From positions 372,001 to 436,000 of the forward strand of contig JAKZZE010000033.1 in assembly GCA_024220505.1 (NCBI GenBank): DNA of 64,000 bases. Direction: 5' to 3'. Below, piece after piece: positions 11,346 to 23,846 of this stretch (positions are counted from its first letter, which is position 1; each line of letters begins with the position of its first letter). The stretch is from Rhizopus arrhizus (Eukaryota; Mucoromycota; Mucoromycetes; Mucorales; Rhizopodaceae). The notes under the pieces were generated by a model. That model ran no database searches. It saw only the letters and a list, made by a program, of their open reading frames with translations, and was not told where the DNA came from. The position numbers were made by a program, and so were the translations under genes.

Positions 11346-13926
11346 CTAAAAACATAAATATTTACTCTTTTTATTCATCACATCCTGCATTCTTTTCTCT
11401 AGTATTTCACGAGCCCTTTCCGCTTTGACTTTCCGTCTTGTTTCATCTTCCAGCTCCTTTTTTCTTTGCTCAATTTCAATTTGAGCCATTTCTAATTTTT
11501 TACTAGATAAGGCTTGCTGTTCTAGTAAGCCATCGATCTCTTGCTGCTGCTGCTGAATCTTGATTTCAAGATGGGCTAAACTATCCTCCCTGATGGAGAT
11601 GGGCGTTTTGTTACGATCTAGTTCCGGGCTTGTAGGGGGTAAAGGAGGGATAGGTTGAGAGGGTGGATTGGATGGAGGAGGAAGCACACCTGTAGAAGAA
11701 GGCCGTCCAGCATCAACAGGAATCACCGTATCAAATGAATCCCTATCTTTGCTGCGTAGATGGGAAGAAATTGAGCTTGCCCTTGCTGATCTTGGTCGAC
11801 CGCAAAGTTCGACAGAATGTTGACTATTTCTTTGACTGTTGATAGTACTTAGGGTTATAATATCTCTTTCTAACGTATGTATTTGCTGACGCTGTATTGC
11901 CATTTGCGACTCTGTATTTGCCATGACAGATTTAAGATTTGAATTCTCCATAGAAAGTCGCTTGATGATCTCTTCTTGCTCGATCTTTTCTTGTATAACG
12001 GCTAAATTGGCGTCACCATAAGTTGAGACAATACTGCAACTGCTGTTTCGTCTTGCCATATTTCTTTCGGTGCTTTCATTGAGTTGCTGATGAAGTAACC
12101 TGGTGGCTGATTGCAAGCAAGTGATGGTCTCTGTTTGTTGATCAATAACGGTCTTCATCGACTTGATCTCATTTAACGCGCGTTCATAACTTGTTTCAAG
12201 TTCCTCTTTCTCTGCTCGCTTTTGATCCATGATCCTCTCGAGCTCTCGTTCGAGTTTCTGAATCATACCCGAGGTATCTTGCTCTTTGAGAAGCTCTCGG
12301 CTGATGTTGAGTTCCTTTTGCAATTCGTCCTTTTCTTGTTCAAGGTTGGTACATCGAGCTGTCTGCGACTCCAATGCTTGTTGTGTCTTTTCAGAAAGTT
12401 GCAAGTGCTGCTTCCACTGATGATAAAATCGATCTCTCTGTGACCTCAAGAGTTCAATTTGCTCGACATCCTCATTTCTGTTATTGCTACCATTATGATC
12501 AAGTTTCTTGATGAGCTCCTGCTTTCTCCAATCAATTTTGATAAGCTCCAGCTCCTCCAGGGCCTTTTCTGTATGACGATCATTCTTAAACAATCTTCTT
12601 TCGACAATAGAAAACATCTGTGTCAACTGATGTCGATCCAAACTCAAGTTATCCAAGTCGCGAATGAGGTTTCTTAGACCATCCTCAAGTTGAGCTCGGC
12701 GCCTCTCTGCTTCTTGCCAATTCTCCTCCAAGACACCGACCAACTCATCCTGTGCACACTGGACTGACATAAGATGTTCCACAAGATTTGTGTGCACTTG
12801 ATGTCTAACCATCAACTCTTGCTCAACATATGCATTACGTTCTCTGGTAGTGATCAACTGGTTCTGAAGTTCTTCCACTTGTCGATTAAGATCCAGTATG
12901 TCGTCATCAGGAATAGTCAGATGTGTGTAATTAGAAATGGACGAGAATGTTGAATGGTCCTTTGGATCGGGCTCTCCTAAAGAAGAAACAGGAGATGTTG
13001 ATCTATCATAGTAAAGTTCTTGTGTTGTCTTTAAAATTGTTTGGCGCAAAAAGCTGTCTACTTTTGATGATATCTTTTTCGAGTTGGATGTGACTTCAAG
13101 CATATGTTGTATTGAGTAAATATCATTAAGATGGCCAATAGAGACTAATAGTGTGGTTGAGGTTTCCTTTGGAAATATGTCATTTGGAAATGAGTTTGGT
13201 GGACTGCCAGAGATATCTAATATGTTGAGTTGGTATTGTTTATTATCTTGTTTGATAAGAATAGAAAATAAAGAGATAGCTGATAAATTATGATGAGTTA
13301 AACCAAGCTTATGAAATCTATAATATGTAAGAATCACTATTATATAACATGCATTATACTTACTTGATCAAATCATTGATGGTTGCTATTTCTGATGCTT
13401 CATTATCAAGTATATTATGAATAGTATGATTTAATATGTCAATGTATTTTACGTGTATTTCAGATGTGCTGTCAAATAAATTAGATAAAGCCAAGATGAG
13501 TTTGGTTTTCAACAAGTCATTCGCATCTAATGAAGGTTCCTTTTTTGGTACTTTAGTGTAACTAATATCAGAAGAAGGAGAAATTATGAACTCACATAAA
13601 TAATAATGCTGGAGTTTTGCCCTGTTACAAAAACGAGGGTTAAGACAAGGGCAGTAATAAAGTATGAAATGTACCTTTTAATAATTCTCTTATAAATTTA
13701 TCCATAAAATAACAACTGTCAGATGGATCTTCAAGTACATAATCAAACATATAAATTGGTACAGTTGGCAAAGAAGGTAAAATGACTTGTGTGTCATTTA
13801 TTTTAACCACATTATTATCATTATTTGATGAAAGTGGTGATAAGCGTAATCCTATTTTAATGATATATTAATAACAAAAGCTATAGCAATAATAAAAATA
13901 TTACCAATTTGTAAATTATTTGTCAT
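11346..13926 (-). CDS. Kinesin-like protein with degenerate, P-loop-less motor domain and long coiled coil
   Basis: Exons start at ATG 13926 (13905-13926, then from 13851) and splice in phase into the 2-kb exon ending at 11346. The N-terminal ~250 residues follow the kinesin motor order: GLRLSPL at strand 1, YMFDYVLEDPSD, ELLKGQNSSIIIY, VKYIDILNHTIHNILD (the EIYNE.I.DLL position), HHNLSAISLFSI (switch I, normally NxxSSRSH) and LNILDISGS (switch II, normally DLAGSE). Where the nucleotide-binding GQTGSGKT should follow ...IIIY, the chain instead continues EPSLDAN. Switch residues are also altered. After it come about 400 residues of coiled coil with a Pro-rich patch (LPPPSNPP, PIPPLPP) and a Ser-rich segment. 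Ser/Pro-rich and coiled parts suggest dimerisation and partner binding. It probably cannot hydrolyse ATP. Exon joins in the motor part are hand-made and could hide a small missed exon. Confidence 0.6.
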
Positions 13927-14229
13927 TTTATGTAAAGAGAACAATAGAGAGAAAAGAAGAAAGAAAAGAGCGTAAAAGAAAAAGGAATTTTTTTTTTCTG
14001 TTTTAAAAATGGAAATGTAACCAAATCCAACAATTAAAGATTTTTTTTAATATTGTTTGCATTGTACTAAATCATTGTAACCCCTTTTAAAGACATATTT
14101 GGGAAATGATTTGTGACTTAATTTATTTCCCAAGAAGGAATAGCTCTAATACTGAAAACGTGTTATTGTTCTGGTCAATAGTGATTATGTCTTCTTTTTA
14201 TTAATAGTATTTTGTATGAATAATTATTA

Positions 14230-15790
14230 TTATTTAGTAGTAGATGATTTCCAAAACATCCATGATTTACGTGACTTCAATTTCTTTTCTGGTTTCTTTT
14301 CTTCTAAACTAGGTACAGGAGGTGGAGCCACAGTATTTACCTAAGTGTGGACGTTATAAAAAAGAAACCTTTTTTCTTTTTCTTTTCTTTTTTACCTTTT
14401 CTCCGCTTCCACGTTTAAATAAGCTCACAATCTGTGATTTTCTTCTTGTTAAGTTCTTTTGTGTCATTATACTTTTACTTCTCTTTATAAGGGATTTGCT
14501 TCCTTCTGAAGCCGTGCTTGACATAACAGTAGAACTTGCTGTCAACACACTGTTAGATCCCTTGATGGATGATTTCCTTTCAGCAAGTTGAGAAGCACTA
14601 GACTCGATTGCGTTCTTGCCTTCTTCCTTTAATATCTTCTTTTCTTGGTTACTTTCTTTTTCAGATATAGCCTCCTCTTCCTTCTTTTCAGTAGAAGCTT
14701 CGACTGAACGAGCATTATCTGTTAAATTAGATTCTTTAGCTTGAGTCGATTCGATGTCTTCAGTCACGACTTGCTCTGTCTTGATTTTTTCGTCTGCAGA
14801 ATTTGATTGTTCAGTTTGAACTGATTCAGCCTTGATATCATTAATCTCGGCTAGTTTGGAATTGGCTTCATCTTCTTCAAGACTTTCAAGCTCGATTGAT
14901 TCAGATTTAGTTTCTTCAACAGGAATCTCTTTGACTTTGGTTTCTTCAACCTTGTCTTCAGCCTTAGCTTCTTTTATCTCGATCGTTTCGACTTGAACCG
15001 CTTCGCACTTAGCTTCCTGTTCAACTTCTTCAGATCTCTTGTCTTCAACCTTGGTTTCTTCGTATTCAGCAGGCTTATTGTCGTTTACTTTTTGGAGATT
15101 GATGACTGTCTCATCCTTGTCTTGTTCTTCTATTTCTTCAGATTCGATTAATTGTGGCTCTCTGGCTTCCTCCTTGACTTCTTCGACTTTGTCATTTTCA
15201 ACTGTTTGTTTTGGCGTTTCAGATTCGATTAATTCAGGTTTATCTTCTTCAACATTGGGATCAGTCAACTCGATTGGCTTTAGCTCTTTCGTATCTTCAG
15301 GTTCAATTAATTTAGCTTTCTCTATTTCTTTAGATAATGGATGCTTTATTTCTTCCGTTTTGAAATTTTCAAATTCAATTGATTCAGTTTGCTCGGTATT
15401 TTTAGGTTTAACTGCTTCAGGCTTGGATATCTCAGCCTTGGGTTCATCTGTTTTATGAGTTGCTTCGTCTTCTAAATGCTTGACTTTTTCGTTCGTTTTG
15501 ATCAATTGACTTTCACTTTCTTTAGCAATTTCTTTGGTAACCTTGATTTCCTCATGAGATATTTTTGTCTGTTCCTCTTGGTTTACTTTTTCATTTAACG
15601 CATCTTTTGCCTTGCATTCTTTGGTCACCTCGCTTGGCACGAGGGCTTCAGGAACAGAGGTAGTGATGGACGCGTTATCTAAGGTCAATTGTTCGGTTGA
15701 AGGATGATTGGAAATAGGAGGTGTTGACTTTTTTGGGTTATTCTTGCGATTGTTTTTATTCTTTTTATTTCCACCGTTTTTCTTGGCCAT
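14230..15790 (-). CDS. Lys/Glu-rich, probably disordered protein of unknown function
   Basis: Two exons (14397-15790 plus 1 base, then 14230-14340) separated by a 55-nt intron (GTAAAA...ACTTAG) give about 500 residues. It starts MAKKNGGNKKNKNNRKN, a very basic tip, followed by about 330 residues dominated by Glu, Lys, Thr and Ser in irregular repeats of the type EETKVE/PELIESE. The C-terminal ~100 residues are Ser- and Arg/Lys-rich (KSLIKRSKSI, LTRRKSQIV) and the second exon adds a Pro patch (APPPVPSLEEKKPEKK) and an aromatic end (RKSWMFWKSS). The basic RRKS/RSKS sites could be kinase targets. No domain is recognised. The initiator ATG is the first in frame and is followed by a lysine-rich run. 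Confidence 0.6.
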
Positions 15791-16139
15791 GACTTTTTAT
15801 GTGTGAGAAAAGAAGAAGAGAAAGAAAAAAGTAAAATAGTACTATTTTAAGGAGGAAAAGTAACACAGGATATTGTTCATTTTCAAAGGTGTGTAACATC
15901 GTTTTTTGTTTCCCGTTTTATTGATATTCACATCACTTTTGTTTCCAAAATTAGCTATGTTGAGATATTCACAGTCGTATAATTAAGCTAAATTAGCTTA
16001 TTTAGCCTTATAAATTAAATGAAAATCAACCTTCTAGTAAAGTAGACTCAATAGTCATCGTTGTCTTCTGCTCACTGATCCAATGAGTTAATTACAAGCT
16101 TAAATGATTTTGGTTATCGCAAGTATAATGAATTCCATT

Positions 16140-16600
16140 GTCATAAATACCAATACTTAGATGGTTACATTTTGGATATTAGCTGTTTCGCCTAAAAGTT
16201 GGTCTTTATGGATCGTAAACTCTATAGTCAATCGCTTTTCTCAAAATTGGATAACGGTTTGACCTCTTCATGTTGCAACTCCTGCTCTATTAACTCTGAG
16301 AATTTACAACACTTCTTTCTGCGGTGCCTTGAGGAATGAAGGGTATGGATAGATGTTTTCAATTTTTTTATTCCACACCTTTGTTTTTTTCCCAAGAAGA
16401 TGTATGTTCAATCCTTTGGTCTTTTCAGTTGCTTCCGTTTGTTAATAGCACTGATTTTTGGACTCTTAGCTGCTGTGCTCTCTCGATTATCTGGAGATCT
16501 ACCATTGATGACTTTCCTTTCGTTGATAAACAATTAGTCACTGGTATTATATCGCAGTTTGTCACCCTCAAATGGGATAGTTTCAATCTTGATTAGTATG
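16140..16600 (+). pseudogene. Relic of a LINE-type retrotransposon 3' end
   Basis: Two adjacent frames together resemble the C-terminus of fungal non-LTR retrotransposon polyproteins: a Cys-rich finger with CNSC followed by QHFFLRC (about 16277-16330), then after a stop an 86-codon stretch rich in Phe/Trp/Leu (FFSQEDVCSILWSFQ, FWTLSCCALSIIW). The CxxC...H...C spacing matches the zinc knuckle downstream of the reverse transcriptase in such elements. No reverse transcriptase domain is present, so only a 5'-truncated fragment remains. Confidence 0.4.
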
Positions 16601-16708
16601 CTCAGTCGACTATACCTATTCTTTTTGGTTCATACCATCCTCAGACGTGCGACTCCTTTTTATACTTTGTAAATAAAATAAACAATTTATTTACAACTAA
16701 AATGTAAT

Positions 16709-16839
16709 ACTAAAGATTGACTTCATGTGAAAAAAGTTCATAGACTGTTTCCGAAAAATAAAGTCGTACCTGGTGAAAAGCGATATTGAACTTTCTTTAG
16801 AGTGAATGGGCTTTTTTTCACATGAAGTCAATCTTTAGT
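16709..16839. repeat. 130-bp inverted-repeat element (28-bp arms)
   Basis: Arms ACTAAAGATTGACTTCATG... at 16709-16736 and its reverse complement at 16811-16839 match over about 28 bp with one extra T in the right arm. The spacer is 74 bp. It could be a miniature transposon or a transcribed hairpin. No clear target duplication flanks it. Confidence 0.6.
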
Positions 16840-17778
16840 GTTATCAAGATGCACCTAAAGATTTATGAATTTGTATTATTATTGTTCCCTTAATGGACCA
16901 TGCTCATTATTTAAGCTCAAACACAATAAAGTACAGAATTACTATTGTAAAGAGGTACTATCTCTCCTCTCACGTATTACAAATCTTTTTAAATAACAGT
17001 GTACATACATGTATCAGAAAGTTTTCACAAGTCCTGTCCCTTCTTCTTTAATTGAATAATACAATGAACATCATAGTAAACATAAAGTCTTTACGTGACT
17101 TTAGAATAAAAAAGGAGATGAATGTATTAAAAATTGATGTTTTATCGTCTAGTTTATGTATTTGTAGGACCTCTTAAATAAAAAAATAAAAGAAAAAGAG
17201 GCCAAATTTCCAGACTGTGATATCTAATATCTTCAAGGTTGATTGTTATCTTTCAATAAGTTCTGCTCTTCATTATGATCAACAATTTTTTTTTTTAAAA
17301 AAAAATAATACTCTTATAGAACACAAGCAGACTAGTACATGGATCACAATTTGTATAATAATTTTGTAGAGAAAGGAGGTTATTACATTTAAAATAGTTG
17401 CATGCCTTGTGTTTAATAAAAAATAACAATCTTCACTTTTCTTCACATCAGCGTAGTTTCTCTGTAAAGTACGTATATGCTTTGAAGAAAGAGCGACAAA
17501 GTGAAGAGAAAGCGAAGAATGTTTTTGCTATTCTTGTTATATGCAAATTGTTATTTGTAAAGGAGGCCAAAGAAAAGAGAGCCTGAGCATTCCCTCTGAA
17601 TGATTCATAAAACATTAGAAAGAGTAGAGTGGCTAAGTTCTTTCCCCCCCCCCTTTTTTTTTCAAGACCGGAATTACCGAATGTGGCTTATGTACCATTT
17701 TGAGACAAAGGGCCTTTGAAGGTGAGTCATAATTTCTTTCTTCTTTTTTTGTAACTTTTTGTTTTTTTTTTTTTTGCG
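16840..17778. other. Intergenic and promoter region of the tyrosyl-tRNA synthetase gene
   Basis: No supportable gene. A 62-codon open frame at 17398-17586 lacks any domain or splice support. Pyrimidine-rich tracts, including a C run at 17644-17653 and a T run ending just before the ATG at 17779, are typical of an upstream region. Confidence 0.4.
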
Positions 17779-19009
17779 ATGTCCCTTACAGCCGAACAAA
17801 AATATGACTTGATTACTCGCAATCTTCAAGAGGTGCTTGGTGCTGATGATTTAAAAAAAATCTTGGCTGAACGTGATTTAAAAATGTACTGGGGTACTGC
17901 TCCCACTGGTCGTCCTCATATTGGTTACTTTGTTCCCATGTCAAAGATTGCCGACTTTTTGTCTGCTGGTGTTGAAGTAAATAAGACGAATAGGTTGATG
18001 ATTATATGCTAATGCTTATTAGATGACTGTCCTTTTGGCTGACCTTCACGCCTTTTTGGATAACATGAAAGCACCTTTAGAACTTGTTCAACACCGAGTC
18101 AAATATTATGAGCATATGATCAAGACCGTCTTGTCCTCTCTCGGTGTGCCTATCGAAAAACTCAAGTTTGTGATCGGCTCCAGCTATGAACTCAGTAAAG
18201 AATATACCATGGATAACTTTCGTCTTTGCGCCATGGTGACCGAACACGATGCTAAAAAGGCAGGTGCTGAAGTCGTCAAGCAAGTTGCTTCACCTCTTTT
18301 GTCAGGTCTCTTGTACCCAGGCATGCAAGCTTTGGATGAAGAATACCTGAAGGTGGATGCACAATTTGGTGGTGTTGATCAACGCAAGATTTTTATTTTG
18401 GCCGAGAAATATATGCCTCAATTGGGTTACAAGAAACGTATTCATTTGATGAATCCTATGGTTCCCGGTTTGGCAGGTTCCAAAATGTCTGCTTCTGATC
18501 CTGATTCCAAGATTGATTTTTTGGATAGTGCAAAGGATGTACAAAAGAAGATTAAAAAGGCCTTTTGTGAAGAGGGCAACATTGAGGAAAACGGTATATT
18601 ATCCTTTGTGAAGTCTGTTTGGTTCCCCCTCAAGTCACTAAATGGTAACAAAGCTACGTTCACTGCCATTCGTCCTGAAAAATATGGTGGTAACATGGTT
18701 TATGATAACTATGAGGATTTAGAAAAAGATTTTGCTGACAAGAAGGTGCACCCGGGTGATTTGAAGGCTGGTGTCATTGCTTCTATTAACGAATTATTAG
18801 AACCTGTGCGTAAAGCTTGGGAAGACCCAGAACTCAAGAAATTGGTAGAATTGGCATACCCTGCACCCAAACCTGCTGAAAAGGTCAACCCAAAAAAGGA
18901 AAAGAAAGAAAAGAAGAAAGCTGAAAGAGCTGCTGCTGTGGCTGCTAAGGCTGCTGCTATCGAAAATGGTGAAGCACCTGCTCAAGCAGAAGAAAAGAAG
19001 GAAGAATAA
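17779..19009 (+). CDS. TYS1: Cytoplasmic tyrosyl-tRNA synthetase
   Basis: Exons 17779-17976 and 18023-19009 (46-nt intron) encode 394 residues, the length of yeast Tys1. The class I signature appears as [11 protein letters not shown] near residue 42 (HIGH-like) and GSKMSAS near residue 220 (KMSKS-like). Tyrosine and ATP pocket residues lie in the conserved [15 protein letters not shown] and GVDQRKIF blocks. The C-terminus ends in a Lys/Glu/Ala-rich tail like the yeast enzyme and lacks the EMAP-II-like domain of animal enzymes. It charges tRNA-Tyr in the cytosol. The start follows a T-rich leader, and no earlier in-frame ATG exists. Confidence 0.96.
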
Positions 19010-19227
19010 ATTTTTTTGAAGAGTATTTAAAAAGAACAAAAAAAAAGTCTCTTTTTATTATTATTGCTACTTGCAGTCAGTGAATAAGGATGATTATAAT
19101 TGGATTTAGAAATGAGCATTTATATTTTAGAAAATTTAAAGCTTAAGGGGATTGAGATAAACAGTGGCATAAACAATTAAAGCGCGCGCATATAAAAAAG
19201 TATGTCTATAAGCTGCAAAGAAGAAGG

Positions 19228-19271
<44 letters not shown>

Positions 19272-19718
19272 TGGGGGTGGGATTACTTGCTGCAGTTTTG
19301 TTGATACCTTTTTTTGCAACACTAAATATCTGGTCGCGTAAGATTACATCTACCTGCGTCTATAACGAAACAAACTGTCATTATTAAAAAAAGGGGAGGG
19401 AGAAAGATGAACCAAGAAGAAAAGAAGTTTATTGTTATAGGTTGCAGTAAGGAATCTATGAAAAGAGAAAACTTTTTTTTAAAAGAGTTGTTGTTGAAAT
19501 GATATCATTTATAAACATCAAGTACAAAAAAAGGGGAATAAGCTCATAGAATATAGGAGTGATTATTAATTGTTGTACAATTTATTGATTAATTGTTATT
19601 CACTTGTTTACAAGAGGAGTCAAATTTATCATCTCTGTTGATCTTGCTTCTTTACATTGATAACAAAAGGATCACATGAGACCCCTCACTTCTTAAAAAT
19701 ACATTTTACATGTACTTT

Positions 19719-19756
<38 letters not shown>

Positions 19757-20511
19757 CCTTTTTCTTTTTCACACAAAATAATTACAATAAAACAATTCTT
19801 TTTCTTTTTTATTATTTTGTTTAAAAAAAGTTTTTTTTTTTTGTTTTTTGTAGGACAAAAAATAAGGAGAATCATTTGTTTATTTTTTTTTTTTTTTTTT
19901 TATTTTTTAATTTAAACAAACAAAGTAAAAAGAGAAAAAAGAAAAGACTTTAAAAATAATACCTGGTAAGAATGCTTAGCTTTTGTATATTCCTTATTTC
20001 CTACGTGATTATGCTTTATTCTTTCATATTTAATCAATACTTTTCTAGACTCTTTCTCTTCTCTCTCTTTTCTTTCTCTTCCTTCATTGTCATTTTAAAC
20101 CTTTCAAATGTTCTTTAAACGGCGCTTTAACTCGGCTTTATGCATTCTTTTGTACCACGTCTCTTTCTTTGCCCTCTTTAAGGATTTTTGTTTCAAAATA
20201 AAAGCAAAGAAAAAAGAAACAAGATTTTAAAACATGAAAAAAAAAAAAAAAAAAGAAAAATAGAAACAAGTGAAAGAATAGTTAATTAATAAATGAATCA
20301 AAAGAAATAAATAAAAACAAAACAAAAAAAGAAGAGAAATCCATAGACTCGGATATATACTATAAAATGTACCATTTCCCCTTTTTTTTTTTTTTTTTTT
20401 TTTCTTCTTTTTCTTCTTCTTTATTTAACACCCCTTTTAATTTCCCTTTCTTCTCCTTGTTTCGCTTTTTCTTCTCTCTTTTCTTCTTTAATCATACTTT
20501 ATACAAGCAAA
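19010..20511. other. Long intergenic region with extreme homopolymers
   Basis: About 1.5 kb without a gene. It contains A34 or so followed by a G run near 19228-19283, a T run of about 37 at 19720-19756 and further T runs at 19890-19901 and 20383-20403. The final 120 bases before 20512 are C/T-rich, as expected for a fungal core promoter and leader. Confidence 0.5.
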
Positions 20512-21562
20512 ATGTTTAGTCCATCTCCTTTAAAAAGAGAATTTGAAGATGATTCTGATATAATGTCATTAGACCAATGTCAATTTTCACCTTATTCAGC
20601 TTACATGGAAGAAATGAATAATAATGCTTATAAAAGAGCACGTCATCATAATTGGACCCTTGATCATTTATGTACACTTCCATATAGTCCATTAGCAACA
20701 GTTGATTTACAGGTAAATTGTTAATAAAGTGTTCATATCTAATTATTCTATAGTCTATATTTAATTTATCTAATTTTCAATTATTATCACAAGAAAAGAA
20801 AGATGAACTTTGTCAACTATTACCTATCGTAGACACTACTCCTCAATCAAGTACCTTAACCGTATCTCCTTCACTTTTTTCAAAACAAGAAAATCCAATC
20901 TTTTGGAGTACTCTATCAGAATGGCAAACATTATTAAGTCAAGGTGAACTCATCATTGATCAACCAGAAACAGCATTACAATTAAAACCAAAATCAAAAG
21001 TGAAGAAATCTAAAATGGCTTATCCTAAAGTAAAAAAAAAAAAAAAAAAAGGATGTTTAAATAGAAAATAAGGACTAATGATTGATATAGGATGATAGTT
21101 TTGAATCTTATTGGGGTGAATTAATGGATAAAGAAAAAGCACATAATGTAGCAGGGTAACTACAAATAAACAAATGAAATAACACTCAATAAACTTACTC
21201 TTTAATATAGAGATTCTAAAAATATCACATTAAAAGATATGTGTCGTAAAGGATTAATACGAGAAGAAGATGTTATTGTCTATAAGCGTAACTTTAGTGC
21301 ATCTAAAACTGTAGTTTGTAAATCCATGACAGTCGTCAAGGCAAGTGGTCTATCGGGTATCTCCATTCAACTAGATGGCGAAATCTTTCAGGATTTTGAA
21401 ACACCGACTGCTTTAGAAACCAAAATATTAGATCATCACGGTAAAGTGGCCAAAGATAAACGTCCCAATGGAAACGCATTCAAGAGTATCCGACTGATTC
21501 GTGCAGGGAAAGATTTGGGAAGATTGTTTGATATTCGTAAAGATAGTTTTGAAGAATTGTAG
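20512..21562 (+). CDS. Nuclear-type protein with C-terminal RAMA-like module
   Basis: Four exons (20512-20712, 20754-21029, 21091-21155, 21211-21562) give 297 residues. The N-terminal half is Ser/Pro/Gln-rich with a basic patch (YKRARHH), and KPKSKVKKSK near residue 150 may be a nuclear signal. The last ~110 residues form a compact block: DMCRKGLIREEDVIVYKR, GISIQLDGEIFQDF, TPTALETKILDHHG, KRPNGNAFKSIRLIRAGKDL. The order (loading surface G-x-I, DG.I, F.TP.A.E, NG...IR..G..L) resembles the RAMA fold found in MPND and restriction enzymes, thought to read modified DNA. That assignment is by pattern only. Splice phases are all consistent. No neighbour suggests a pathway. Confidence 0.65.
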
Positions 21563-22610
21563 ATTATGTACACATGTTTAATAACACAAATGTTAATAAA
21601 TTTTGATATACACGCACATGTATTTTTTTTTTTTCCCTAATTCTATAACACTATATTACTGTTTCCACACACACATAAAAAAAAAGACTCTTTTATTATT
21701 GTCTTGTTTGCATATAGATCACAGTGAAACATTGTCGACAGATTCTCTCTTACAATCATACAATTGATTGCTGCATGTTTAGTGCCTTGTGTGACTCTAC
21801 TGTTCACTTTGCCCCTATCTCTTGCAGATCTCAATTTAATATTTCACACAAAGTACAAAGCAGCATGATTCACTTAGAAATCTGAAATAAAATAGATGAA
21901 TGAAATATAAATTCTTGTTTTGTTTTCGTTTCTTTTCACATCTTCTTTTCCATTCAATTGCACTGATATCAAATGGTTATCAGTAGTCAACATGATTATT
22001 TTTATATTTACAACATCCTGTCGAAATCAATCGATAAATATTCAAGATTCGCACAAGAAAATAAAAGTTAATAAAAAAATTCTCGTCAAGCCCTTGTGGA
22101 CGATAGATTGCCCCTTTCAAATAATAGTCGTATGATAATGACAGTAATTTAGTAAAATGATATAGCAACCTGAAGTTGAACAAGGTAGTAGAGTCGGTTA
22201 ATCGGAGCTCATATGGAATGGATCTATTTGGATTTACCAATTCGTTATAAGAAATACGCCAAGTGACGGGATTAATAAACCATCTGCTGTTAGCGTCAGT
22301 TCAAACTAAAAATATTACGCATCCAGTGAACACTATCATATCTGGTCATGAGCACTAAATTATCATCGTTTCAAGTAAATCCAAAAAGGAACAATAAAAA
22401 ACTATTCACATTTTTATTGGCACAACTTATTCAATTATAGTCTACAGAGAAAATGTCTTTGCACTGTCAAACACATCAGAATTCTTTCCAAATAAAGACA
22501 TTATTGCCAACAAAACAAAAAAAAGGGGAGGGTAAATTTACTTTATCCATACTTCAACATTATGTATTTAAATAATGAAATAGCAATGTTTTTATTATAC
22601 ATTTTTCCCT
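21563..22610. other. Intergenic; possible isolated exon remnant near 22180-22310 (minus strand)
   Basis: Mostly featureless A/T-rich DNA between convergent genes. On the minus strand about 22182-22308 reads as a protein-like segment (SRWFINPVTWRISYNELV, then NPNRSIPYELRL) ending at a possible donor, but no start, neighbouring exon or family was found, so it may be a gene remnant. Confidence 0.3.
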
Positions 22611-23846
22611 TTACACCGATGTTGAAGACTTGAGACTGCCTTCAATATCAGCAACAACCATTTCAGTCACCAATTCATCAAAGGTGACCTTACGCTTCCA
22701 GCCCAATTCGGTATTAGCCTTTGTAGGATCACCCAACAAGAGATCGACTTCAGCAGGACGAAAGTACTTGGGATCGATACGCACACGAACTTTACCAGTC
22801 TCGGCATCTTTACCAATCTCATTCACACCTTCACCTTCCCAAACGATCGTACGTCCAGTGACCTTGAAGGCCTTTTCAACAAAACTTCTTACAGTATGTG
22901 TTTCACCTGTAGCCAAAACAAAGTCTTGAGGCTTTTCTTGCTGGAGCATCAGCCACATGCCTTCAACATAATCACGAGCATGTCCCCAATCACGCTTGGC
23001 ATCAATATTACCCAAGTAAAGACAGTCTTGACGACCTAAATGGATATCAGCTACAGCACGTGTGATCTTGCGAGTAACAAAGGTACGACCACGACGAGGT
23101 GATTCGTGGTTGAAGAGGATACCGTTACAGGTATACATCTCGTACGATTCACGATAGTTGACAACAATCCAGTAACCATAGAGCTTGGCGACACCGTAAG
23201 GAGAACGAGGATAGAAGGGTGTGGTTTCCTTTTGAGGTGTTTCGACAACTTTACCGTAAAGTTCAGAAGTGGAGGCTTGGTAGAAGCGAACTCGATCGGT
23301 TAAACCACAAGTACGAATGGCGTCCAAGAGACGAAGTGTGCCGAGAGCATCGACATCACCAGTATATTCGGACATGTCAAAGGACACTTTGACATGAGAT
23401 TGAGCTGCTAAATTGTAGATTTCGGTAGGTAAGACTTTGGACACAATATGAACCAAGCAAGTAGAATCAGTCAAATCACCATAGTGAAGGAAGAACTTGA
23501 CACCTAATAATAAAAATTTAATACTCATCAGATGAGGGTCCTTTTTGTTTGGTCATTACCAGTTTCGTGTCTATCTCTGTAAATATGTTCAATACGGCCT
23601 GTATTGAAAGAAGAAGATCTGCGAATAATACCATGCACTTCGTATCCCTTTTCCAATAAGAACTCGGTGAGGTAAGAACCATCTTGACCAGTAACACCTA
23701 TATTGAATTAACGTAAATAAACAAGATGGAGGTTTTTTATGTTTATTACCTGTGACAAGAGCAACTTTACGTGCTCTATATTCTTCAGGAGACATAGTTT
23801 TAGCTAAGTTCAAGGATTCAACGCTGGCAATGACACTTTCAGACAT
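22611..23846 (-). CDS. GMD: GDP-mannose 4,6-dehydratase
   Basis: Exons 23750-23846, 23560-23697 and 22611-23503 splice in phase to 375 residues (human GMDS 372). The Rossmann NADP-binding motif is [14 protein letters not shown] near residue 32. Active-site features are the Thr/Ser-Glu pair in [11 protein letters not shown] and the YxxxK pair in [12 protein letters not shown]. The conserved [17 protein letters not shown] block identifies GMD among short-chain dehydrogenase epimerases. The enzyme converts GDP-mannose to GDP-4-keto-6-deoxymannose, the first step to GDP-fucose; mucoromycete walls contain fucose. An ~45-residue N-terminal extension precedes the Rossmann motif only modestly (about 30 residues). 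It is divergent from no neighbour gene and convergent with the RAMA-like gene. Confidence 0.95.

Noticed and set aside
15039..15458. Ser-rich plus-strand frame
   Set aside because: Complement of the Glu/Lys repeats of the disordered protein.
17398..17586. 62-codon plus-strand frame upstream of the synthetase
   Set aside because: Low-complexity Lys/Glu composition, no domain and no splice or leader features.
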